Positions 12,536-19,517 of a stretch of DNA of 33,250 nt are shown piece by piece. The translations under genes and the position numbers were made by a program. The notes below the pieces were generated by a model. The model saw nothing but the letters and a program-made list of their open reading frames with translations, searched no databases and was not told where the DNA came from. The stretch spans positions 1 through 33,250 of the forward strand of contig CAYGRZ010000014.1 in NCBI GenBank assembly GCA_964352425.1, read 5' to 3'. Source of the stretch: JAMWCX01 sp964352425 (GTDB taxonomy: Bacteria; Omnitrophota; Gorgyraeia; 2-01-FULL-45-10). Every line of letters starts with the position of its first letter. Positions within the stretch are counted from its first letter, which is position 1.

Positions 12536-14359
12536 TTATAATATTAAATTATCTTTGAACTGCATGTCGTACAGCCGCTTGTAGAGGCCGCCCTTCTTCA
12601 GCAGCTCGTCATGAGTGCCGTTTTCCATGATCTGGCCCTTGTCCAGGACATAGATGCGGTTGGCATGTTTTATTGTGCTAAGTCTATGCGCCACAACGAA
12701 TACCGTCCGTCCGGCCATCATCCTGTCTATCGCCTCCTGGACCAGCATCTCCGATTCGGTATCGAGCTGCGACGTCGCCTCATCCAGTATCAGGATAGGC
12801 GGGTCCTTGAAGACGGCCCTGGCTATAGCGAGGCGCTGCTTCTCACCGCCCGACAGCCTGAAGCCGCGCTCCCCGACTACCGTGTCGTAGCCCTGCGGCA
12901 TCTTCATGATGAAGTTGTGGGCGTTGGCTATTTTGGCCGCTTTCGTGATGTCTTCGATCCCGGCGCCGGCAACGCCGTAGGCTATATTCGAGGCGACCGT
13001 GTCGTTAAAGAGTATCGTCTCCTGCGTCACGATGCCGATCTGCGACATCAGCGACTTCAGCGTGCAATCCCTGATATCGACCCCGTCGACCGTGACGGCG
13101 CCTTTGGTCACGTCGTAGAACCGCGGCAGGAGGTTGAGGATGGTCGTTTTGCCGACCCCGCTCGGGCCGACAAAAGCGGCCACATTGCCGACCGGGACAT
13201 CGCAGCTTATGTCTTTGAGGACGGTCTTGTCGTCATAACCGAACGAGACGTTCCTGAACGCTATCCCCTTGCCGATCTTCGGCAGGATCAGCGCGCCCGG
13301 CTTCTCGTGGACGGAGGGTTTTGTGTCGAGGACCTCGAAGATCCTGTCGGCGGCGGCCATCGCCTGCTGGTTGATGCTGTAGACATTCGTCAGGCGCTTG
13401 ATCGGCCTCATCACCGAGAGCATCGCCGCGAGGAACGTGATGAAGGCACCCGCCGAGAGCTCGCCCGAGACGATTCGCTTACCCGCTATCCAGAGGATGA
13501 TCGCGATGCAGAGCATCCCGACGAACTCCGTGATGGGGCTCACGACCGTCATCCGCTTGACCGCCTTCATCGCGAGCCGGTAGAAGTACTGGTTCTGGGC
13601 CTCAAATTTCTTCGTTTCGTAGTCCTCCATGGAGAACGCCTTGACAACCCGCACGCCCGATATCGTCTCGTGCAGCGTGGTCGTGATATCCCCCGCCTTC
13701 TCCTGGGTCTGCCGCGAGATGGCTTTGAGGCGCTTGCCTATCTTTATGACAGGGTAGACGACAAGCGAAAAGAGAAAAAGGCTGACCACGATCAGCGACC
13801 ACGGGATCGAGAAGTAGGCCTTGATCGTCAGCAGCATCCCTATGTAGATGATGAGCTGGACCGGCTGGTACAGGAGGTCGGTGAGCCCCGTCGAGATCGA
13901 ATCGCGGATGACGGCGGCATCATAGGTGACGCGGGACATCAGTTTCCCCGTCGGGTTCGTCGAATAAAAATCCATCGAGAGGGTCAGCAGCTTCTTGTAA
14001 ATGATGTTCTTCACGTCCCGTATGACCCGCTGGGAGACGTCGTTCATCAGGTATGTCTGCAGGAACTCGAAGACGCTCTTCAGCAGCCACAGGACGATCA
14101 CGATGATGATCATGCCGTTCAAGAGCTGCATCGACGGGGTCGCATTTACCCTGTCGATCACGTGCTGCAGAAGCGGCGGCAGCGCGATGCCCGCGGGCAT
14201 CGCGATCTTCTTGCCCGCGATGATATTGTCGACAAGCGGGATGATCATGCCGAGCGAGACACCGCTTAAGGCGGAGGTGGCGACCATGCAGAGACAGGCC
14301 AGGGCAAGCACCCAGGCATGCGGATAGACGAATCTTATGAGACGACTGTATTTGGCCAT
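12536..14359 (-). CDS. msbA: Lipid A export ABC transporter (MsbA-type, fused permease and ATPase)
   Basis: This 607-residue protein joins a six-helix transmembrane domain (about residues 1-330) to an ATPase domain (about 365-607). Walker A is GPSGVGKTT (398-406), the Q loop has Q446, the signature is LSGGE (502-506), Walker B is ILILDE (522-527) and the H-loop histidine is H558. MsbA-type transporters flip lipid A-core across the inner membrane as homodimers. The neighbourhood (lpxB 1 kb away, other lpx genes beyond) supports lipid A as substrate, but the family also includes lipid and drug exporters, so this is partly inference. The ATG at 14359 lacks a clear Shine-Dalgarno. It is transcribed divergently from the dehydrogenase-lpxB pair. 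Confidence 0.88.
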   Translation of the reverse strand: MAKYSRLIRFVYPHAWVLALACLCMVATSALSGVSLGMIIPLVDNIIAGKKIAMPAGIALPPLLQHVIDRVNATPSMQLLNGMIIIVIVLWLLKSVFEFLQTYLMNDVSQRVIRDVKNIIYKKLLTLSMDFYSTNPTGKLMSRVTYDAAVIRDSISTGLTDLLYQPVQLIIYIGMLLTIKAYFSIPWSLIVVSLFLFSLVVYPVIKIGKRLKAISRQTQEKAGDITTTLHETISGVRVVKAFSMEDYETKKFEAQNQYFYRLAMKAVKRMTVVSPITEFVGMLCIAIILWIAGKRIVSGELSAGAFITFLAAMLSVMRPIKRLTNVYSINQQAMAAADRIFEVLDTKPSVHEKPGALILPKIGKGIAFRNVSFGYDDKTVLKDISCDVPVGNVAAFVGPSGVGKTTILNLLPRFYDVTKGAVTVDGVDIRDCTLKSLMSQIGIVTQETILFNDTVASNIAYGVAGAGIEDITKAAKIANAHNFIMKMPQGYDTVVGERGFRLSGGEKQRLAIARAVFKDPPILILDEATSQLDTESEMLVQEAIDRMMAGRTVFVVAHRLSTIKHANRIYVLDKGQIMENGTHDELLKKGGLYKRLYDMQFKDNLIL

Positions 14360-14425
14360 GTATTAGTCAATATTTTGGTGTATGGTAACACATATAACCC
14401 GCTTTGTCGAGGTAAAAACGGAAGC

Positions 14426-14454
14426 TTGCCAACAGATCTGTTTAATGTTATAAT
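14426..14454 (+). promoter_or_regulatory. Promoter of the dehydrogenase-lpxB pair
   Basis: TTGCCA (14426-14431) and TATAAT (14449-14454) are 17 bases apart, 30 bases before the start codon of the dehydrogenase gene. The 125-base divergent gap must also hold the msbA promoter; the candidate there (TCGACA and TACCAT on the minus strand) is weaker. Confidence 0.7.
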
Positions 14455-14484
14455 TTATCGGTTTATTTCAGCGGAGACCTTATT

Positions 14485-15408
14485 ATGGAAAAGATACGGG
14501 TCGGCGTAGTGGGCGTGGGCCACCTGGGCGCCATCCACGCGAAAGACTATGCCAGGCTGGACAACGTCAAGCTTGCGGGTGTCTGCGACTGCAATATCGA
14601 GCGGGCCCTCGAAATCGGTAAGCGTTTCCGCACGGCCAGCTACTCGGATTACGAGGAATTGTTCGATAAGGTCGACGCCGCCAGCATCGTCGTCCCGACG
14701 AGCCTGCACTACAACGTCGCGAAGGACTTCCTGAACCACGGCATCCACGTCCTGATCGAAAAACCGGTCACGAAGACGCTCTCGGAAGCGGACGAACTGA
14801 TCGGCATAGCGAAGGAAAATAACCTGATCCTCCAGGTAGGCCACATCGAGCGCTTCAATTCCGCGATCCTCGCCATCGAACCGTACATAAAGAAACCGAA
14901 GTTCATAGAATGCCAGAGGCTGGGGCCCTTCCATAAACGGGTGCAGGACGTCGGCGTCGTCCTCGACCTGATGATACACGACATCGACATCGTCCTCGGC
15001 CTGATGAAGCAGGACGTGGTGAATATCGAGGCGGTCGGCCTCTCGACGATCTCCAACTACGAGGATGTCGCGAACGTCCGGCTGACGTTCGAGGACGGCA
15101 CGATCGCTGACATCACGGCCAGCCGCGTCACGAAGGACGTCGTCAGGAAGATGCGTATCTTCCAGGGCGAGTCGTACCTGTCGCTTGACTACGTATCGCA
15201 GGAAGCGATGCTGTTCGAAAAGACCGGCGAGAAGATCCTCACCAGGAAGATCAAGATAAAGAAGAAAGAGCCGCTCAAAAAGGAGCTCAAATCCTTCATC
15301 GAGTGCGTCAGGACCGGCAGGCGCCCGATCGTCTCCGGTGTCGAGGGGCGGCGCGCGCTCGCGGTGGCGCTCGAGATAGTCAAAAAGATAACCCCGTCAA
15401 AACACTAA
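14485..15408 (+). CDS. Gfo/Idh/MocA-family sugar dehydrogenase, lipid A-associated
   Basis: This 307-residue oxidoreductase has an N-terminal Rossmann fold with GVGHLG (residues 10-15), the family EKP motif (E92-P94), and a catalytic-type DLMIHDID segment with D161 and H165. It would oxidise or reduce a nucleotide sugar with NAD(P). Family members next to lpx genes include GnnA, which oxidises UDP-GlcNAc at C3 so that an aminotransferase (GnnB) can make the 2,3-diamino sugar; no aminotransferase gene is visible here, so GnnA activity is only a possibility. GGAG lies about nine bases before the ATG. Its stop lies four bases before lpxB, so the two genes form one operon. Confidence 0.88.
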   Translation: MEKIRVGVVGVGHLGAIHAKDYARLDNVKLAGVCDCNIERALEIGKRFRTASYSDYEELFDKVDAASIVVPTSLHYNVAKDFLNHGIHVLIEKPVTKTLSEADELIGIAKENNLILQVGHIERFNSAILAIEPYIKKPKFIECQRLGPFHKRVQDVGVVLDLMIHDIDIVLGLMKQDVVNIEAVGLSTISNYEDVANVRLTFEDGTIADITASRVTKDVVRKMRIFQGESYLSLDYVSQEAMLFEKTGEKILTRKIKIKKKEPLKKELKSFIECVRTGRRPIVSGVEGRRALAVALEIVKKITPSKH

Positions 15409-15412
15409 TCCA

Positions 15413-16549
15413 ATGGCAGGCAAAAAGATACTCATAGTATCGGGAGAGCCCTCGGGCGATCTCCATGCCGCAAACCTCGTAAAAGACCTCATATCGCTCG
15501 ACCCGGACCTGGCGTTTTTCGGTATCGGCGGCGACCTGTCGCGCAGGGCCGGCGTCGATGTGGTCTTCGACATCACGAAGCTCTCCCTCGTCGGCGCCGT
15601 CGAGGTATTGAAGCACCTCTCTACCGTAAAGAAGGCCCACGACGCCGTGATCGCCCGGATAGACGCCGAGCGGCCGGACCTGGCCATCCTCGTCGACTAC
15701 CCCGGCTTCAACCTGAAGCTCGCCGGCGACCTCGCCAAAAGATCGATCCCCGTCGCCTACTACATAAGCCCGCAGGTCTGGGCGTGGGGCCGCCAGAGGA
15801 TCGGCCTGATAAAGAAACTCGTCAAAAAGATGGTCGTCTTCTTCAAGTTCGAAGAAGAGCTCTATAAGGCGCACGGCATCGATGCGGAGTTCGTCGGCCA
15901 CCCGCTGCTCGATGTCGTCAAGGTGACAAGACCGAAGGCCGACGTGCTGAAGAAATACGGCCTCTCGCCGGATAAGGTGACGGTCGCGCTCCTGCCCGGT
16001 TCGCGGGAGTTCGAGGTGCGCACATTTATGCCGGTGATAGCGCATGCCGCCGCCCGTATAGCCCACAAGCTCGGGGGAGTCCAGTTCCTGGTATCGAAGC
16101 ATCCGGACCGGCCGGAGCGCCTGTACGAAAGCGCCCTGAAAGGCCTCCCGATAGACTACCGGCTCGCCGAGGGCGACCTGCATAATATCGTCGGCGCCAG
16201 CGACTTCGCGATCGTCGCGTCGGGCACGGCGACGCTCGAGACCGCCATGATAGGCACTCCTTTTCTCGTCGTCTACAAGGTCAATATCCTGACCTTCGCT
16301 CTTTACAAGCTCGTGGCCGATATCCGTTTCCTCTGCCTCGCCAACGTGATAGCGGGCAAAGAGGTCGCCCCCGAGCTCCTCCAGGGCAATATGACGCCTG
16401 AGAAGATCGCTGCCACAACGGTCGAGATGCTGTCCGACCGCGCGAAGCTCGCCGCGATGCGGCAGGCGCTGGCCGGCGTTCAGTCCTCTCTCGGCCGCCC
16501 GGGCGCCAGCCTGCGCGCCGCCCGGGCCATCCTCCCCCTTCTAAAATAA
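15413..16549 (+). CDS. lpxB: Lipid-A-disaccharide synthase
   Basis: LpxB is a GT19 glycosyltransferase that joins 2,3-diacylglucosamine-1-phosphate with its UDP form to give the lipid A disaccharide at the inner membrane. This 378-residue protein begins with the typical KILIVSGEPSGDLHAANLV, contains the YYISPQVWAWGRQRI motif near residues 120-135, FVGHPLLDVV, the LLPGSREFEV segment, and the ASGTATLETAMIGTPFLVVYKVN region that binds the UDP-sugar. The length is normal. The start codon follows the upstream stop by four bases and has no Shine-Dalgarno of its own, so it is probably translated by coupling. The gene ends 14 bases before the glutamine synthetase promoter. Confidence 0.97.
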   Translation: MAGKKILIVSGEPSGDLHAANLVKDLISLDPDLAFFGIGGDLSRRAGVDVVFDITKLSLVGAVEVLKHLSTVKKAHDAVIARIDAERPDLAILVDYPGFNLKLAGDLAKRSIPVAYYISPQVWAWGRQRIGLIKKLVKKMVVFFKFEEELYKAHGIDAEFVGHPLLDVVKVTRPKADVLKKYGLSPDKVTVALLPGSREFEVRTFMPVIAHAAARIAHKLGGVQFLVSKHPDRPERLYESALKGLPIDYRLAEGDLHNIVGASDFAIVASGTATLETAMIGTPFLVVYKVNILTFALYKLVADIRFLCLANVIAGKEVAPELLQGNMTPEKIAATTVEMLSDRAKLAAMRQALAGVQSSLGRPGASLRAARAILPLLK

Positions 16550-16563
16550 TTTTCCACCGGTAC

Positions 16564-16623
16564 TTGACAAACGACAAGATTGATGGTATATTTACAAGTG
16601 TCAAGTGCCTAATAATTAGGCAC
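16564..16623 (+). promoter_or_regulatory. Promoter and palindromic operator of the HTH-glutamine synthetase gene
   Basis: A consensus -35 TTGACA (16564-16569) and -10 TATATT (16587-16592) are 17 bases apart. A CTTGACA/TGTCAAG inverted pair (16563-16569 and 16599-16605) encloses the core promoter. Just downstream is a 19-base perfect palindrome GTGCCTAAT-A-ATTAGGCAC (16605-16623), lying 22 bases before the start codon. The palindrome may be an operator or an RNA hairpin. The B. subtilis GlnR box (TGTNAN7TNACA) is not present. Confidence 0.75.
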
Positions 16624-16645
16624 GGGTTAACGAAAGGAGCTTGCC

Positions 16646-18172
16646 ATGAAAGAAGATTATCTCACCCCCACGCAGCTTGCCCGCATGATGGGCATATCGA
16701 GACAGGCCGTCATCGACAAGATCAAGAAGGGCCTCATCGACGCGACGAGGGTCGGCCACCAGTATATCATCGACAGGAAGGAACTCGAGAGCCTGAAGAA
16801 GAAGGGATATTCGCTGCGGAAGGCCGGCGCGAAGCGATCGTCGCGGTCGACCGACGACAGGCAAATCGTCCTGAAGATGGTCAGGGATAACGACATCAAT
16901 ACGATACAGCTCTGGTTCGTCGACATCCTCGGCGTGCTCAAGTGCGTCTCGATAACCGCCAGGGACCTCGAGGAGGCCATCTACCACGGCAAGGGCTTTG
17001 ACGGCTCATCGGTCACCGGCTTCGCGGAAGCGCAGGAATCCGACATCATCGCCATGCCCGACGCCGCCACGTTCCAGATACTCCCGTGGGAAGAGTCGGC
17101 CACGCCTGTCGCGCGGCTCTTCTGCGATATCCTGAATCCCGACAGGACGCCGTATCCGGGCGACTCCAGGTACGCGCTTAAGAAGAACCTCGAGCGGGCA
17201 AAGAAGATGGGGCTCGTCTACTATATCGGCCCGGAGCTCGAATACTTCTACTTTAAATCGGATAAGGCGCCGGAGATACTCGATGAGGGCACCTACTTCG
17301 AGCTGATCCCGAACGACCTGGCCGACGTGGTGAGGAACAAGACGGTCGACGTCCTCGAAGAGATGGGCATCCCGATGGAGGCCAGCCACCATGAGGTCGC
17401 CCCCTCCCAGCACGAGATCGACCTGAAATATAACGACGCCCTCACGATGGCGGACAATATCATAACCGCACGATACTGCATCAAGGAGATCGCCAAGGCA
17501 AACGGCGTCTACGCCACGTTCATGCCGAAGCCCCTCTTCGGGGAGGCCGGCAGCGGCATGCACGTCCATCAGTCGCTCTTTAAGGGGGCCAAGAACGCCT
17601 TCTACGATAAGAACGACAGGAGCCACCTCTCCCCCATGGCAAAGCAGTTCATCGCCGGCCAGCTGAAACACTCGCGCGAGATATGCGCGCTGACCGCGCA
17701 ATGGGTGAACTCCTACAAAAGGCTCGTGGCCGGTTATGAGGCGCCCGTCTACACGTCATGGGCGCAGCGCAACAGGACCGCGCTGATACGCGTGCCGCTC
17801 TACAGGCCGGGCAACGAGAAGGCCACGAGGGCGGAACTGCGCTGCCCGGACCCGTCATGCAACCCGTACCTCGCGTTCGCGGTGATGCTCGCGGCGGGCC
17901 TGGAAGGGATCGAGAAGAAGTACAAGTGCCCGGACCCCGTCGAGCCCAACATCTATAAGATGGAGATGTCGGAACGGGAACACAGGGGCCTCGTGGCGCT
18001 GCCCGGGAACCTGTTCCAGGCGATCGCGGAGACTGAGAAGAGCGGTATCGTGCGGGAAGCTTTAGGGGAGCATATATTCTCGAGGTTCCTGATCAATAAG
18101 AAGAATGAGTGGGAAGATTACCGGATCCAGATCACGAGCCACGAGATCAAAAAATACTTACCCATACTATAA
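16646..18172 (+). CDS. glnA: Glutamine synthetase type I with N-terminal excisionase/MerR-like DNA-binding domain
   Basis: The 508-residue protein joins two domains. Residues 5-50 form an excisionase/MerR-type winged helix-turn-helix (YLTPTQLARMMGISRQAVIDKIKKGLI, then TRVGHQYIIDRKEL). A basic linker (51-71) leads into a full GSI domain from about residue 73, which makes glutamine from glutamate, ammonia and ATP. Catalytic signatures are intact: DGSS (119-122), PELEY (196-200), E250 in HHEVAPSQHE, GSGMHVHQS (302-310), NSYKRLVAGYEAP (355-367), NRTALIRVP (376-384) and AELRCPDPS (396-404). The NLYDLPPE adenylylation motif is absent, and the position of the B. subtilis feedback arginine 62 is E128. 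An ATG with AAAGGAG upstream starts the protein. The fusion suggests direct, product-sensing control of its own promoter; that is inference. Confidence 0.93.
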   Translation: MKEDYLTPTQLARMMGISRQAVIDKIKKGLIDATRVGHQYIIDRKELESLKKKGYSLRKAGAKRSSRSTDDRQIVLKMVRDNDINTIQLWFVDILGVLKCVSITARDLEEAIYHGKGFDGSSVTGFAEAQESDIIAMPDAATFQILPWEESATPVARLFCDILNPDRTPYPGDSRYALKKNLERAKKMGLVYYIGPELEYFYFKSDKAPEILDEGTYFELIPNDLADVVRNKTVDVLEEMGIPMEASHHEVAPSQHEIDLKYNDALTMADNIITARYCIKEIAKANGVYATFMPKPLFGEAGSGMHVHQSLFKGAKNAFYDKNDRSHLSPMAKQFIAGQLKHSREICALTAQWVNSYKRLVAGYEAPVYTSWAQRNRTALIRVPLYRPGNEKATRAELRCPDPSCNPYLAFAVMLAAGLEGIEKKYKCPDPVEPNIYKMEMSEREHRGLVALPGNLFQAIAETEKSGIVREALGEHIFSRFLINKKNEWEDYRIQITSHEIKKYLPIL

Positions 18173-18176
18173 AAAA

Positions 18177-18221
18177 TCCGCCGAAGCACCGCATTGTCTG
18201 AACGCGGGATGCGAAGGCGGA
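18177..18221. terminator. Hairpin between convergent glnA and lpxI
   Basis: TCCGCC (18177-18182) pairs with GGCGGA (18216-18221) and, inside it, CGCAT (18190-18194) with ATGCG (18209-18213). It follows glnA closely and is preceded by AAAAAA, so on the minus strand it ends in a T run and could terminate lpxI. The same TCCGCCGAAGC motif recurs at 33150-33196, so this is also a dispersed repeat. Confidence 0.55.
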
Positions 18222-18245
18222 AAGAAGTACCTGCCTATACTATAA
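18222..18245 (+). pseudogene. Relic of a second glutamine synthetase C-terminus
   Basis: This 24-base segment reads KKYLPIL-stop, the same eight codons that end the intact glnA 73 bases upstream (18149-18172). The two copies differ at five bases, all synonymous. The segment overlaps the 3' end of lpxI on the other strand. It may be the last trace of a second, tandem glnA lost by deletion; chance similarity cannot be excluded. Confidence 0.4.
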
Positions 18246-19038
18246 CGATCGCGACGGACTTTTCATCGGCAAGTTTTATTATCTCGGCCCTGTCTATGAG
18301 GAATGTCCTGCCGGCCTCAAGCGCGAGCGCCGTCCCGCCCGCCCTGACGAGCCCCTCGACCGTCTCAAGCCCGACGAGCGGCACGTCGAAGCGCATATCC
18401 TGGTTGGGCCTGGCGAGCTTCGCAACGACGAAACCCTTCTTCGACACGGCTCCGGCCCTGGCGATCGTCTCGTCGGTGCCCTCAGCCGCCTCCAGCGCGA
18501 TCACCGTCTTCGACTTCACGGCAACGGTCTGGCCGATATCAAGCCGCGCCAGCTCCCTTGCTATGCCGGTGGCGTACTCGATATCTGAGGCCTCCGACTC
18601 CGTGGGGCCCCTTCCGGTGAGGACGCCTTTCTGCGGGATGAGCTCGCCCAGGTACGGGGTCGGGTCCAGGATCTCGATGCCGAACTTTCCCAGGAATTTT
18701 GCCGCCTCTTTCAGTATCGAATAGTCCTTCCTGTCCTGCAGCTTGCCGAGCATCGTCTTCGCGCCGGCGTCAAGACGGTCGTTATTCTTAAAGATCATGT
18801 CTTTCCCGAGTTTTCCGAGCATGACTATTGTGCCGATCCTCTCGGCAACGACAGCGAAGATGGCCTTCTGTACCGCGCCCGGATCGACCCATATGAATTT
18901 ATCGACACGGCTTTCCAGGGCGGGATCGGTCACGCCTTTAAGGCCGATACCGACGAGCTTCTCGCCTTTCGCGCGCGCGATATCCGCAAATATGATCGGG
19001 AGTTTGCCGCTTCCGGCAACGACGCCTATCTTTGCCAT
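18235..19038 (-). CDS. lpxI: UDP-2,3-diacylglucosamine pyrophosphatase, LpxI type
   Basis: LpxI (DUF1009) hydrolyses UDP-2,3-diacylglucosamine to lipid X in lipid A synthesis, replacing LpxH in many lineages. This 267-residue protein has the full family pattern: the N-terminal IGVVAGSGKLPIIFADIARAKG, GAVQKAIFAVV near 54-64, the region DPTPYLGELIPQKGVLTGRGPT around 125-146, the TVAVKSKTVIALEAAEGTDETIARAG core, and the end RFDVPLVGLETVEGLVRAGGTALALEAGRTFLIDR. The length is as expected. The ATG at 19038 follows the fabZ stop by seven bases. It is the last gene of the long minus-strand run and converges on glnA. LpxA, which usually lies between fabZ and lpxI, is absent here. Confidence 0.97.
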   Translation of the reverse strand: MAKIGVVAGSGKLPIIFADIARAKGEKLVGIGLKGVTDPALESRVDKFIWVDPGAVQKAIFAVVAERIGTIVMLGKLGKDMIFKNNDRLDAGAKTMLGKLQDRKDYSILKEAAKFLGKFGIEILDPTPYLGELIPQKGVLTGRGPTESEASDIEYATGIARELARLDIGQTVAVKSKTVIALEAAEGTDETIARAGAVSKKGFVVAKLARPNQDMRFDVPLVGLETVEGLVRAGGTALALEAGRTFLIDRAEIIKLADEKSVAIVIV

Positions 19039-19045
19039 ACCCTGC

Positions 19046-19516
19046 CTATTTCACCTCTCCAGGAGTCACGAACGCAAACATCATCTCCGCCTCGGTCACT
19101 ACGGTGCCGTTCACCTTCGCCACTGCGCGCACCTGCAATATGCTTAACTTCCTCTTCAGTATATCCACTTCTATCCTCAGGGTATCCCCCGGTATGACGG
19201 GCTTCCTGAACCTGGCGTTATTTATGCCCAGGAAGTACGCGAGCTTGCCCAGGTTCTCCTCCGCGTTCAGGGCGCCGCAGCCGCCGACCTGCGCCATCGC
19301 CTCCAGTATCAGGACGCCGGGCATGATCGGGTGGCCCGGAAAATGGCCCTGGAAGAACGGCTCGTTGATCGTGACGTTCTTTATGCCGACGACCCGTTTG
19401 TCGCTGATCTCCAGTATCCTGTCGATCAGCAGGAAAGGATACCTGTGTGGCAGTATCTTTTGTATCATGTTTATGTCCAAGACTTTCCCCGAGATGTCCT
19501 GAGCTTCGTTTCCCAT
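19046..19516 (-). CDS. fabZ: 3-hydroxyacyl-ACP dehydratase FabZ
   Basis: FabZ dehydrates 3-hydroxyacyl-ACP in fatty acid elongation and competes with LpxA/LpxD for hydroxyacyl-ACP, which explains its place among lpx genes. The 156-residue hotdog-fold protein carries the catalytic histidine in GHFPGHPIMPGVLILEAMAQ and the glutamate in the same helix. The N-terminus (DISGKVLDINMIQKILPHRYPFLLIDRI) is typical. A strong Shine-Dalgarno AAAAGGAG precedes the ATG at 19516, one base after the lpxC stop. A seven-bp palindrome lies just upstream of that Shine-Dalgarno, inside the end of lpxC. Confidence 0.97.
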   Translation of the reverse strand: MGNEAQDISGKVLDINMIQKILPHRYPFLLIDRILEISDKRVVGIKNVTINEPFFQGHFPGHPIMPGVLILEAMAQVGGCGALNAEENLGKLAYFLGINNARFRKPVIPGDTLRIEVDILKRKLSILQVRAVAKVNGTVVTEAEMMFAFVTPGEVK

Positions 19517-19517
19517 G

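Noticed and set aside
12611..14269. Long plus-strand frame (552 codons) opposite msbA
   Set aside because: Rich in Arg, Asp and His and without any domain; it is the antisense shadow of a high-GC gene whose MsbA motifs are all intact on the minus strand.
16563..16623. GlnR-type box at the glutamine synthetase promoter
   Set aside because: The pattern TGTNAN7TNACA was looked for on both strands and not found; the inverted repeats present are different.
19030..19060. lpxA squeezed between fabZ and lpxI
   Set aside because: Only seven bases separate the two genes, and no LpxA-like frame exists there or elsewhere in the window.
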